DNA of 64,000 nt. Origin: Lumbricus rubellus. Lineage: Eukaryota; Annelida; Clitellata; Crassiclitellata; Lumbricidae. The notes under the pieces are model-generated. The model was not told the DNA's origin and searched no databases. It saw nothing but the letters and a program-made list of their open reading frames with translations. Where the stretch lies: contig OX243812.1 of assembly GCA_945859605.1 (NCBI GenBank), positions 45,595,846-45,659,845 on the forward strand. The letters are read 5' to 3'. Each line of letters starts with the position of its first letter. Position 1 is the stretch's first letter. Positions 31,501 to 39,244 of this stretch are shown here, one piece after another. The position numbers and the translations under genes are program-made.

Positions 31501-34500
31501 AGTGTGCCGCTTGCAACATGTGATAAAAGTGTGAGATGTGTCCTGAGAGTCTCTTGTGGTTGCTTTGCAGCATGTTACACACCACGAAAGTGGAAGAAGG
31601 GTCGGATGCTAGGAGCAGGGGCGTTTGGACAGGTATTTCTGTGTTACGATGAAGACACAGGTCGTGAGCTGGCCGCAAAACAGGTGAATGTCTTCTGCCG
31701 AGAATCTGAAGAGACCTCAAAGGTTAGTGACATTCATTTCTTACCTATGTAGCCTGCTGAGTATAATCAAAAACTCACTCTAGTTACATGCTGCCACCAA
31801 CTCATCAAGTCCAGGGTCACTTTGAAGCTCCTGTGCTTGTTAAAAACTCGATAACCGAATTGAATCCTCTATGGTCAGTTTCACCTATACTCAAGCATGC
31901 TGGAAGCGGTGGAGTTCAAAGCCAGAAATTTGGATTGAGATTTCTGTGAGATCTTGTATGTCGCCTCTGAGTAGAGATCTTGAAGAGGCGCTATATAAAT
32001 TTATGTGATTGATTGATTGATAGCCAATTTGGCTATAATGAGTACATTGACCGCCGTTCACTGTCAGTGGGAGGATGGAACGGTGAGGAAGAGGACTGTC
32101 AATCGAGACATCTGGCTTCAGATCTTGCCAACTCGTCTCCTGCCTTCATGTGCTAAAAAATAAGCTCACTAAATTTCTTGCCCGTTACTGACTCATAGTA
32201 TGGGAAGTCTCATTATGGGAAGTCTTCTGTTTCTGCAAGTCTTATGCCTATGCCAGCTTTGTTTCGTGAGCTGATTTTTAGTATTGATGTAATAATATTA
32301 TGTGGTGGAACTATGTTTTGTGGCAACTTAGAAACTGGCGCTCATAGAATCTGTATGTGTTTTCTTCTTGCCTTGGTGTAAGTTCTTAAGTCTTTCTCGT
32401 GATTTTCCTCCCTTTAAAAATTTTTGAAATTGGGATTACACTCTTATACGAGCCTTGGTGAGGTTAAACTTGTAACTCGTCTATTCTTTGAAACATGAGC
32501 AGTGTGGAAAAACCCACTGTCATAGAGCAGTGTTTAATCTACACTTTCAAATCCTATGACCTTTTTTAGGTTTTCTGTCAGAATTTCCCATGAATATGTT
32601 TTTTTAATACAGCAATGCTGTGTCCATTTCTTCTGACTGTGAACATTTTACATGCTGTCGAGTTTTTCTGAAGGGGATGTTGTGCGTAATTTTTCTGACA
32701 AGGGGAATGGTACATATATGTACATGTAATTTAAAACACCTCCAATTTATCCGGGGAGAAATGTCATTCCGGGGGGAACTTCCCCAGAGACGTCTCTTAA
32801 ACACTGGTCATAGAGAAACAATGGGTGTCCCGTCAAAAGCGCGCAGGACAAAAGCGCGCCGACAAAAGCGCGCCGACAAATGCGCGCATAAGTCAAATGC
32901 GCGCCGACATAAGCGCGCGGCGTGGACCAAAGGCTGTACTTTCACTTCGCTTAACATAAATGAAAGTAATACTCACCTAAACTTCTCACCTACATGTGGG
33001 CCAATATTCAAAGCCTTTCAAGAAGGCAATGATTCAGCCACCTATTTTGATGAAAGTTGTTTGTCCATAAGTAAAAATTAAATGAACCACTGATTTGTAA
33101 TTTTAATTGCCGATTGATGAGACTTCGAAGGAAACCGAAAGATTCAGAGTGTTTCGCAACCTACTGGTTGCATGTTTGCTCAGAATAAAGTAGGCCGATA
33201 GCTATAGCACATAATGTAAACCAAAACGACTGCATAACGCCGATTGTTGAGACTTCTAAGGAAACCGAAATATATCCTTCAAAAACATCGATTAGAGTAG
33301 ACTATATTCGCAATTTAAACTTCGAACACTGTAGCTTAATTTTGTGGACATTATATTTTTCGTCCGTAGTTCACGTTATTTGCATAGGCCTATTTTGTCT
33401 TGATTGGCCTATATTAGACTCTTAGCAATGAAAATTTTCCAGAGCTTTTACTTAATTTTTGGACATTAGAATTTTCTTCATATCTGCCATGAGTTTATTC
33501 ATGAGATTTTCTTTTTTGTCTGTGTACGTTAGTTTATATTTTGTTAACCGCGCGCTTATGTCGGCGCGCATTTGTCCTGCGCGCTTTTGACGGGTCGCGC
33601 TTATGGCGGCACGCTTTTGTCGGCGCGCTTTTGTCCTGCGCGCTTTTGACGGGGTACCAAAACAATGACTATATTACAAATGCCTTGTTATTGTTGAGTG
33701 TAGTCAAGCTTTGGTTGTTGCATCAGGAAATGAAGTCACTGAGGGCTGAGATTAAACTCCTGCAAGAACTACAGCATCCTCGAATTGTTCAGTATCTGGG
33801 AAGTGAAGACACCGACGGAGTTCTCTCCATTTTTATGGAATATTTACCTGGAGTGAGTATGCATATATGACATTATATTCATATATTATATAATCATATA
33901 TGACATTATATTCATATATTATATAATCATATATGACATTATATTCATATATTATATAATTATATATGGCATTATATGTCTTGGCTGAATAATCTCTGGA
34001 AATGAAGCCAAATGTTTCTGGTAGGACTGACACTGACTCATGAGTAAGTTGCAGTGACTTTATCAAGCTATTTAGACCAGAGACCTATTCCCACCAGTGC
34101 TCTAAGTGTGGTGTGACTGGCAATTTTTAATGAGCACTGGCCTGTGTTTTAACATGGCATAAGGGATTTCAAGTCATTCAGAACCAGTACTGAGTACTCT
34201 GTGTTAGAACCACTGCAAGTTAAGCTGTAGCACTTATTAGTCCATCTCTCCTTGCTTCTCTTTCCCCCTCCCCCAATATGCATCTCTGAGCATGTTTCCA
34301 ATTAATGTTATTAAGCTAGAATATTTGTTGTATTTGTCCACCTTCTGTCTTCTATCTTAACTTGTCTAGCAAGCTTTGAATCCATGTTGATACCTGCACT
34401 CAAATTCAACATGCTTCTAAATTTTTGGCCATGATGGACTTTTTCAAAATCTGGGCAAATTATATCTACAAGTTTGACTCTTGTAGCACCTGTCATAAAC

Positions 34501-37132
34501 TTCCTCATAGATATTTTATGTGAATGTGGCACTGACTATGTTTATCTATGTATGTGCACAAGTTTGTTATAGCGCCCCTTTGGAGGTTCTAGTCAGAAGT
34601 GCTCTCGAGGTTCTAGTCAGAAGTGCTCTCGACTATAGTGAGGACACTGAATCGGAGTTTCACGCCGAAATGCCTGAGCAATTGCAAGTGAAGGACTTGC
34701 TCAAAGTCCCTATTTTTTATATAAAGAAGTCATCTTTCGTGTCTGTGTGCTGTTTGTATTTTTATAATTTCCATTTATAAAATTATAAAATTCACCAGTC
34801 ATGATGAGAAAAACTAAATTCTACCATTGTCTTTTTATGCAGTAGTCACAAGGAATTTTAAAAGGTGTGACTTTCTAGACCTTGCATGTGTTTTCAACAT
34901 GCTTTTGTTTATGAATATGCTTTGTTTATGAATATGTTTTGTTTATGAATATGCTTTGTTTATGAATATATTTTGTTTATGAATATGTATATACATTATA
35001 CAGGGTTCAATCAAGGATCAGATCAAGATGTATGGTCCGCTAACAGAAACACTGACGCGAAACTACACTCATCAAATGCTGGAAGGCCTTGTTTATTTAC
35101 ACGACAAAAGGATCATTCACAGAGACATCAAAGGTAGTTAATGAACTCTCAATGGCTGCTGTTCAATATCAGGCCATTGTCATTTTATGAATGGATCTTG
35201 TAGTTGACCCTCATAGGTCAAGGCTATGAAAACTGAAGTCACTTGCAGTTGATAGTCATAATAACAATGTAAATTTGCACACAGCCATGCCATTATATGG
35301 GCGCCTCAGTCAACTAACAGCAGTAGGGTTGGCCTTGGAAAACAAATGAGTCTTGAGTCGAGACTCGAAGGAGTCATTGAGTCAGCCACTCACATTGCAT
35401 GAGCAAGACTGTTCAACATCTGAGACCAGCCGCTGAGAAAGTTGATACCTGTGGCTGCCTCACAGTCATCACAGGCTTGAGGTATTGCTTCTCTCTTGTT
35501 CAATCGAAGATAGTAAGTGGATGAATGGAAGATGACACCAGACATATGTGAGATGTCTAGGTCATGCTACTAATTGGGTCAGCTTGTATGGCATCTGTTC
35601 CTAGCATCTTTACTCTGCTTTAGATCTGGAACACTCATTGCTTTCTTTGTTGGCCTAACAACCTGGCAAATTTGGCTGCTTAATGTGCGGCTGCTTCTAC
35701 AAAGACACACATTGACTTGTGCATGGTCGTAGATTTCTCATTAATTTACAGGTCAAATTATGTGATGCGGACTTGCATGCAAGTGTATACAGCATACCTG
35801 GATTACAGGTAGCTTACCAGTGCACTCTTAACTGTTATGTGGGGTGTATGGACTGAAAAGTTAGCCAGCAGTTGAATTACTTACTCTTCCTAATCAACTT
35901 TAAAATGTTTGTGCAAATGTCAGGTGCCAATGTTTTGCGTGATCACGAAGGCAACATAAAACTCGGAGATTTTGGAGCATCGAAGCGATTACAAGTTTTG
36001 TCTCAGTCTTGTTTGATGACATACGCTGGCACACCGTACTACATGTCGCCGGAATTAATCGATGGCCGTGGTTATGGACGACGGACAGACATCTGGTAAT
36101 TGTTGTTTACACTTCACTTTTAACTGATTTATTCTTGTTATTATTTCTTTCAAGTTTTACATTGTCATCGCCCAGGCATAGTGTCAAGTCGATGGTGTTA
36201 AGCAATTATGAATTACGTACGGAGTAGCTCAAGATCCCATCACAATGAAAGGCAAACAATGGAAACTGTGCATTACAATTCATCCGTGAACCTGATGATG
36301 CATGCATCCTATTTTGTTAGGCATTGTCAGGTAATTATAATCATACATTTCTTTGGAATTAACTTCAACGACTACTCTAACCCTTGTAACCACTATGTTA
36401 TTCAGGAATTAATCATCCAGATTGTCGTGTTTGTTTCCCCTGATTGATGAATTAGTGCATTTTAGAATGGTTCTAGCTGAACTTATTCAAAGTAGCGTAG
36501 GCTGCACTGCAGTATTACACCAGAACTCATTATGGCGTGTTTCAATATAATCACGAGTTCTGGTATAAATTGTTTTTAATTGTGGATCCTGTATTTAATT
36601 CTGTTCGAGACAATGACATTCTCATTGTTCTAACTTGGTGCATTGTCAAGCTGCGAAAAGGAGCATTTCATGTAGATTGTATTGTATTCTTGAAAACTTT
36701 TATATATTACAGGCAATTAAGCTAAAGGCTCAAATTGTTTAGCAAGAGAGTGCCAGATATATTTGATCACCAGCTTAATTAGATTAAATAATTGAAGCAG
36801 AAATTTAGAAATCTACATATCTTCCCATGGAACTTGTGATTGTCAGTGCAAAGAACTAATGTTCAAGTTGACTAAAGGTTGATAAATTTTGTTGCAGGAG
36901 TCTTGGTTGCACGGTTGTTGAAATGCTGACGGGCAACCCACCATGGCACAAGTTCGAAGGCTTTGCTGCCATCTACCGCATTGCTACCTGCTCCGCTCCC
37001 GAATACGAACTCAGTGCGCAGACTTCTCAGCTGGCAAAAAACTTTCTCAGTCGATGTTTCATCAGAGACTATCAGAAGCGACCGTTGGCGAAAGAACTGC
37101 TCGTCTCAGATGCATTCGTTAACTTAACCTGA
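16578..37132 (+). CDS. MAP3K2/3: MAP kinase kinase kinase, MEKK2/MEKK3 type (PB1 + Ser/Thr kinase), 11 coding exons
   Basis: Joined coding exons: 16578-16593, 19417-19505, 20334-20377, 21304-21403, 22084-22351, 30761-30904, 31571-31722, 33727-33852, 35004-35133, 35924-36095, 36898-37132. All junctions are GT-AG and all phases agree, giving 1476 nt and 491 aa. Residues about 36-140 form a PB1 domain ([15 protein letters not shown] ... [13 protein letters not shown]). Residues 141-225 are a Ser/Pro-rich linker. Residues 228-490 are a kinase: Gly loop GAGAFGQVF (235-243), Lys257, Glu279, HRDIKGANVL with Asp354, DFG Asp372, GTPYYMSPE (392-400), and [11 protein letters not shown]. Known: MEKK2/3 phosphorylate MKKs, including MEK5 through PB1 pairing, upstream of ERK5, JNK and p38 in the cytosol. 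At 491 aa it is shorter than vertebrate MEKK2/3 (about 620 aa), mostly in the linker. The assignment rests on PB1 plus kinase; MEKK2 and MEKK3 cannot be separated. Confidence 0.9.
16883..17577. mobile_element. Mutator-like MITE (695 bp) in kinase intron 1
   Basis: Ends GCACTGGCTACGGAACCGTC and the inverse GACGGTTCCGTAGCCAGTGC are flanked by an exact 9-bp ATAATTATA (16874-16882, 17578-17586). The inverted repeats extend about 55 bp including TTCTTTTCTACGG. A 9-bp duplication and long inverted repeats suggest Mutator-like. The AT-rich duplication is the weaker part of the evidence. Confidence 0.78.
17289..17420. repeat. Two 66-bp tandem units with TTAGGGTTAG cores inside the MITE
   Basis: GCGTCGTGAGGGTCGGTTAG followed by GGTTAGTG and CATTAGATTCTTAAG, repeated once. 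Related to the core of the MITE at 10031-10339. Confidence 0.85.
17587..19416 (+). other. Rest of kinase intron 1
   Basis: No exon seen. About 17740-17935 reads like a worn LINE C-terminus ([19 protein letters not shown] ... LKSYLF). About 17960-18120 is AT-rich with repeated ACATATAAATACAT words. Acceptor TTTACTGTTGCAG precedes exon 2. Confidence 0.5.
19417..19505 (+). CDS. MAP3K2/3: Kinase gene coding exon 2
   Basis: Acceptor TTGCAG, donor GTAGGA. Encodes (V)[19 protein letters not shown] and onward to NSIK, immediately before the PB1 domain. Confidence 0.85.
19803..20039 (+). pseudogene. LINE C-terminal remnant in kinase intron 2
   Basis: The frame reads [18 protein letters not shown] then [17 protein letters not shown]. 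This G-H-V-x-R ... G-R-P-x-x-R-W-x-D pattern is typical of the last part of non-LTR retrotransposon ORF2 proteins. No RT domain remains. It is on the same strand as the kinase gene and in its intron (19506-20333). Confidence 0.65.
20334..20377 (+). CDS. MAP3K2/3: Kinase gene coding exon 3 (PB1, first strand)
   Basis: Acceptor TTTTAACTGTAG, donor GTGAGT. Encodes [14 protein letters not shown], which matches the start of the MEKK PB1 fold; ends phase 2. Confidence 0.9.
20378..21303 (+). other. Kinase intron 3
   Basis: T-rich, nothing recognised. Acceptor TTCTTCTGTGCAG. Confidence 0.6.
21304..21403 (+). CDS. MAP3K2/3: Kinase gene coding exon 4 (PB1)
   Basis: Acceptor CAG, donor GTAAAT. Encodes (R)[20 protein letters not shown] and onward to NNGK, continuing the PB1 domain in frame. 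Confidence 0.9.
21404..22083 (+). other. Kinase intron 4
   Basis: 680 bp, T-rich, no repeat family recognised. Confidence 0.6.
22084..22351 (+). CDS. MAP3K2/3: Kinase gene coding exon 5 (end of PB1, Ser/Pro linker)
   Basis: Acceptor TTTATTCCAAG, donor GTATGA. Encodes [20 protein letters not shown] (acidic PB1 motif) and a linker rich in SP/RSP ([26 protein letters not shown]). Its phase 1 end joins in frame to the exon at 30761. Confidence 0.85.
22408..22500 (+). repeat. 20-bp tandem repeat
   Basis: Four to five copies of CTATGTGACCGTGGCTTTGA, about 60 bp after the exon 5 donor. Confidence 0.9.
22739..22809 (+). other. Candidate alternative (poison) exon, 71 nt
   Basis: Strong acceptor TTTGATTGCAG and perfect donor GTAAGT bracket 71 nt. 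Joined to exon 5 it gives an immediate TAA. Its other frame ([20 protein letters not shown]) resembles a MEKK linker but fits neither neighbour's phase. It could be a regulated poison exon, an alternative exon with an unseen partner, or a cryptic pair. Confidence 0.35.
24135..25876 (+). mobile_element. CR1/L2-like LINE, 5' truncated, RT frame intact
   Basis: The frame ends at 25209 and encodes about 355 aa of reverse transcriptase: [20 protein letters not shown], catalytic [22 protein letters not shown], thumb region, and a C-terminal WNGLPDHIS block. No stops. Motif A and everything upstream are missing. The 3' UTR contains GCGGGATCACTCCC-like sequence shared with the LINE at 10834, AATAAA (about 25839) and a (GATTT)n tail at 25848-25875. 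This is the same clade as the 10834 element but clearly diverged. Confidence 0.85.
26214..26874. mobile_element. Non-autonomous hAT-like element (661 bp)
   Basis: Ends CAGGGACGTAACTAG and CTAGTTACGTCACTG, with an exact 8-bp duplication AGCAGCGT (26206-26213, 26875-26882). It contains G7 blocks (GTTTGGGGGGGCTTAAGCC) near both ends and an internal direct repeat of about 85 bp (about 26396-26482 and 26628-26714). A degraded relative lies at about 58700-58905. Confidence 0.88.
27206..27430 (+). pseudogene. LINE C-terminal scrap with frameshift
   Basis: Frames read [20 protein letters not shown], then after a one-base shift [12 protein letters not shown] and [15 protein letters not shown]. This is the C-terminal pattern of another non-LTR family's ORF2 protein. 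No RT is present. Confidence 0.6.
28169..30351 (+). other. Rest of kinase intron 5, no exon recognised
   Basis: Contains GGATGGATG-type repeats near 28280, a near-perfect hairpin at 28668-28724, and otherwise unremarkable AT-rich sequence. Confidence 0.5.
28668..28724. repeat. 57-bp near-perfect palindrome
   Basis: Arms of 28 nt around a single central base, with one mismatch: CAGCTTAGCTACTCATACAC ... and GTGTATGAGTAGTTAAGCTG. Confidence 0.9.
30352..30554 (-). mobile_element. tRNA-derived SINE, apparently full length
   Basis: On the minus strand: GGGGCGCGGTGGTGTAGTGG head with an A-box-like TGGTGTAGTGG (30534-30544), B box GGTTCGAATCC (30491-30501), then a unique body and a 3' end GAAGGGGTGCTATAACAAG. 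The 3' end resembles the LINE tails at 1340 and 31988 (GGGGCGCTATATAA). It is not a tRNA gene: no cloverleaf beyond the promoter-bearing half, and the flanking body is shared with the copies at 7186, 34566 and 37527. Confidence 0.85.
30761..30904 (+). CDS. MAP3K2/3: Kinase gene coding exon 6 (linker)
   Basis: Acceptor TTTTGTTGTCAG, donor GTGAGT. Encodes (D)[20 protein letters not shown] to SNEQLSSSK. Phase 1 on both sides agrees with exons 5 and 7. No recognised domain; assigned by splice sites, frame and position. Confidence 0.7.
31458..31530 (+). repeat. 25-bp tandem repeat next to exon 7
   Basis: Three copies of CAACATGTGATAAAAGTGTG plus five bases, ending 40 bp before the exon 7 acceptor. 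Confidence 0.9.
31571..31722 (+). CDS. MAP3K2/3: Kinase gene coding exon 7 (glycine loop, catalytic Lys)
   Basis: Acceptor GCTTTGCAG, donor GTTAGT. Encodes (P)[20 protein letters not shown] and [18 protein letters not shown], very close to the MEKK2/3 ATP-binding lobe. Confidence 0.92.
31950..32024 (+). mobile_element. LINE 3' tail fragment in kinase intron 7
   Basis: CCTCTGAGTAG ... GAGGCGCTATATAAATTTAT then (TGAT)n, matching the tail at 1300-1375. Confidence 0.7.
32824..33658. mobile_element. 835-bp MITE with motif-array inverted repeats (9-bp duplication)
   Basis: Ends GGTGTCCCGTCAAAAGCGCG and CGCGCTTTTGACGGGGTACC, flanked by GAAACAATG (32815-32823) and AAAACAATG (33659-33667), 8 of 9 bases matching. 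About 110 bp at each end consists of variants of GACAAAAGCGCGCC repeated in tandem, inverted at the other end. The middle is AT-rich without transposase. It ends 68 bp before kinase exon 8. Confidence 0.85.
33727..33852 (+). CDS. MAP3K2/3: Kinase gene coding exon 8 (alpha-C helix to hinge)
   Basis: Acceptor GTTGCATCAG, donor GTGAGT. Encodes [20 protein letters not shown] ... SIFMEYLPG. Supplies the alpha-C Glu and the hinge. Confidence 0.92.
33862..33980. repeat. 33-bp AT-rich tandem repeat at the exon 8 donor
   Basis: About 3.5 copies of CATATATGACATTATATTCA plus 13 AT-rich bases, starting about 10 bp into intron 8. Confidence 0.92.
34560..34715 (-). mobile_element. SINE 3' half (truncated)
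   Basis: TTATAGCGCCCCTTTGG ... CACTGAATCGGAGTTTCACG ... GAAGGACTTGCTCAAAGTCC matches the 3' half of the SINE at 30352. It has an internal duplication of GAGGTTCTAGTCAGAAGTGC. Confidence 0.75.
34905..34990 (+). repeat. 16-bp tandem repeat upstream of exon 9
   Basis: Five copies of TTTGTTTATGAATATG-like units ending about 14 bp before the exon 9 acceptor, so they overlap the usual polypyrimidine/branch region. Confidence 0.9.
35004..35133 (+). CDS. MAP3K2/3: Kinase gene coding exon 9 (catalytic loop)
   Basis: Acceptor TATACAG, donor GTAGTT. Encodes [20 protein letters not shown] ... KRIIHRDIK(G), including catalytic Asp354. Confidence 0.93.
35134..35923 (+). other. Kinase intron 9
   Basis: No exon or named repeat. 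About 35380-35450 shares short blocks with other dispersed repeats of the window (TGCATGAGCAAGACTG-type). Confidence 0.4.
35924..36095 (+). CDS. MAP3K2/3: Kinase gene coding exon 10 (DFG and activation segment)
   Basis: Acceptor AAATGTCAG, donor GTAATT. Encodes (G)[20 protein letters not shown] and [20 protein letters not shown] to the split W codon. Between DFG and GTPYY there are fewer Ser/Thr residues than in vertebrate MEKK2/3. Confidence 0.93.
36096..36897 (+). other. Kinase intron 10
   Basis: No gene seen. ACCAGAACTC (about 36520) and GAGTTCTGGT (about 36554) form a 10-bp inverted repeat. Confidence 0.5.
36898..37132 (+). CDS. MAP3K2/3: Kinase gene last coding exon (C-lobe and stop)
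   Basis: Acceptor TTTTGTTGCAG. Encodes [19 protein letters not shown] ... [17 protein letters not shown] with the conserved Arg of the kinase C-lobe; TGA at 37130-37132. Confidence 0.93.
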
Positions 37133-38637
37133 AGACTGAATTATTTTTTTGAACAACAGAAATCTGTTTCTCATGCGGCATTAAGGTTTCTCTTCATTTC
37201 TTTGTCCAACAGTTTCACGGATAACTCACTTGAGCAGCTGTTGGTGGAAGATGGTCCTCTTAGGTCAACGTAAGGACAGACCGTCTGCTGTAAATACTCG
37301 ATTTCAGTATTGCACGGCACACACAGGTTGTAACAGAGACAAACAGGTCATACAAGGGATGGACGACGATTGTCAGCACTGATCTGTTGGACATATAAAT
37401 GCATAATTGGCATTTGTGAGAAACGCTACTGATAAGTAGTTGGGAATATGAGAGTTATATGTGAGAAAATATATAATTTATCGAGGGAATTTGCTTTTGA
37501 CAACGTTTTGTCATGTGTACGTGCATAATTTATATAGCGCATCTTCTTGAGAACTCGTCAGAGGTGCTCTTGGTTTGACAATACAATCGAATAGAATGGT
37601 TTTCAACTGCATGCAAAAATTAGAGGCACAGGAAGTGGAAGCTGATTGCATGAAAGCATTTGCAAAAATGAGGAACTGAACAGAGAATTAGATGGTTTTG
37701 TACGTAAATGCTCAAAATTTGGAAGTTACAGTTGGAAAAAATCCGTTACTCGGCTCCAGAGTTCCGGCCAATGCTATAAATTCATTTATTTGTATCAAAT
37801 TAAGTCTTAAGATGAGGCATGGGTATGAATATTCCAGTAGTAGTCCAACAGATGAATCATGAATGACTCAAATTTTTTTACTAACTTCGTAGCCTCACAA
37901 TAATTTGAATGACTTAAAATTTGTTACTAACTTCATTGCATCACAATAAATTTCCTGGTTTATGCAAATGGTAGCACAACACTTACAAATACCTGTAGTT
38001 AATACCTGTACCCAGCAGTACTATTTGTAAGACTGTTGCCTATATTAGGTACAAATAGTCATTAAATTAGACTAAGTTTCATTAGCAAAGGTAGACAAAC
38101 ATTGTAATTATGAATATACTAAGCATTGTGTTGTAAGAAATCAGTTCAGTCGCAAAGATTGTTAGGCAACATTTGACATCCTTGAATAATCAACATAGAA
38201 ATTGAGCAGGACACCCATGTAACGTAAACATGGAATTTATTTAATCGTTCAGAATGAATATTGCTGTGCAATTGCTTTTACAATCCACGAGGATCCCATT
38301 TATGACAGAAGACTTGCCATTTACGACAGTAGACTTGTGGTGGCAGAGGGAATTTCATGTGCCTCAATCACTAATTATCGGACACGGTTGAGTGGTATGC
38401 ATGCTTGTTCATGTTGACCTATATTTTTTCAAGATGTGTGAAATTGTGAAAAACAATTCTGTTAAAAAAATGACTGTTAGAAATCGCATTTCATTTGTCC
38501 ACATGTTATGGATAAACATCATAGCGTTCACAATAGCGAAACACAGCTGAAATAAATCAGGAAAATAATTCAGGAAAGTGGATCATATAGTTTGCTATTT
38601 TATATGAGTTCACAATCATTCAGCATTTTCATTTACT
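37133..38637 (+). other. Kinase 3' UTR and downstream sequence
   Basis: No ORF of interest. Holds a SINE 3' fragment (37527-37580) and a possible polyadenylation signal AATAAA at 37945-37950. Confidence 0.4.
37527..37580 (-). mobile_element. SINE/LINE 3' tail fragment
   Basis: AATTTATATAGCGCATCTTC ... CAGAGGTGCTC, an inverse match to the shared GGCGCTATATAA tail. Confidence 0.55.
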
Positions 38638-38641
38638 ATTT

Positions 38642-39240
38642 GTGACCATGTCTGGGAAAAGGGACCTAAAGTGGGGTTCTAGTTTCGGAGTTATAGCCCG
38701 TTTTAGATAGTCAGTTGCTGGTTGTCGAATTTTGGATTTCCTCTTCATGTTTCAGATAAATATAATGTCCGCTCGGTATAATTCGTAAAATTGTGGAGAT
38801 TGAACCTTTAGTTACTAAAAATTGCATTTAAACCGGAGCAGGGAAAGGGACCTAAAGTGGGCCTTGTGGTAAGTTGTTACATAATCTGTTATTTTAGGTC
38901 GTTTGTTCACTTAATTTCGCTAAAAAGTGACCATTTACATGCTCGCATTCTTTCGCTATCAAACAGCTGTAATAATTATAATTATAATCGCATTTTTTGA
39001 TTGCGCATTTGTCAGTTAGGGTCAGTACTGAATTTGACGGTACCATCTTGCTAAATCTTTAAAGTTGATTTTCTCGAAATGATGATTTCGTCTATTACAT
39101 TGTTACATTTTTAATAACTTCATCATTTATGGACCAAACTTTGTGCAGTTTCTTTTGTCTGAAAGCTTGTTTTAAGCTGGATTTGAGGATACTAATAAGT
39201 CCATATCCCACTTTAGGTCTCTTTTCCCAGACATGGTCAC
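38642..39240. mobile_element. 599-bp MITE with GTGACCATGTCTGGG ends
   Basis: Left GTGACCATGTCTGGGAAAAG and right CTTTTCCCAGACATGGTCAC are perfect inverses. The similarity continues (GGGACCTAAAGTGGG / CCCACTTTAGGTCTC). ATTT on both sides (38638-38641, 39241-39244) is a candidate 4-bp duplication. The motif GGGAAAGGGACCTAAAGTGG also recurs internally at about 38842. Superfamily unknown. Confidence 0.8.
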
Positions 39241-39244
39241 ATTT

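Noticed and set aside
32620..33081. 153-aa frame with [14 protein letters not shown] repeats
   Set aside because: Translation of the GCGCGC word array in the left end of the MITE at 32824.
31472..34066. CRISPR-like direct repeats
   Set aside because: The repeats are contiguous tandems without unique spacers, and the genome is eukaryotic.
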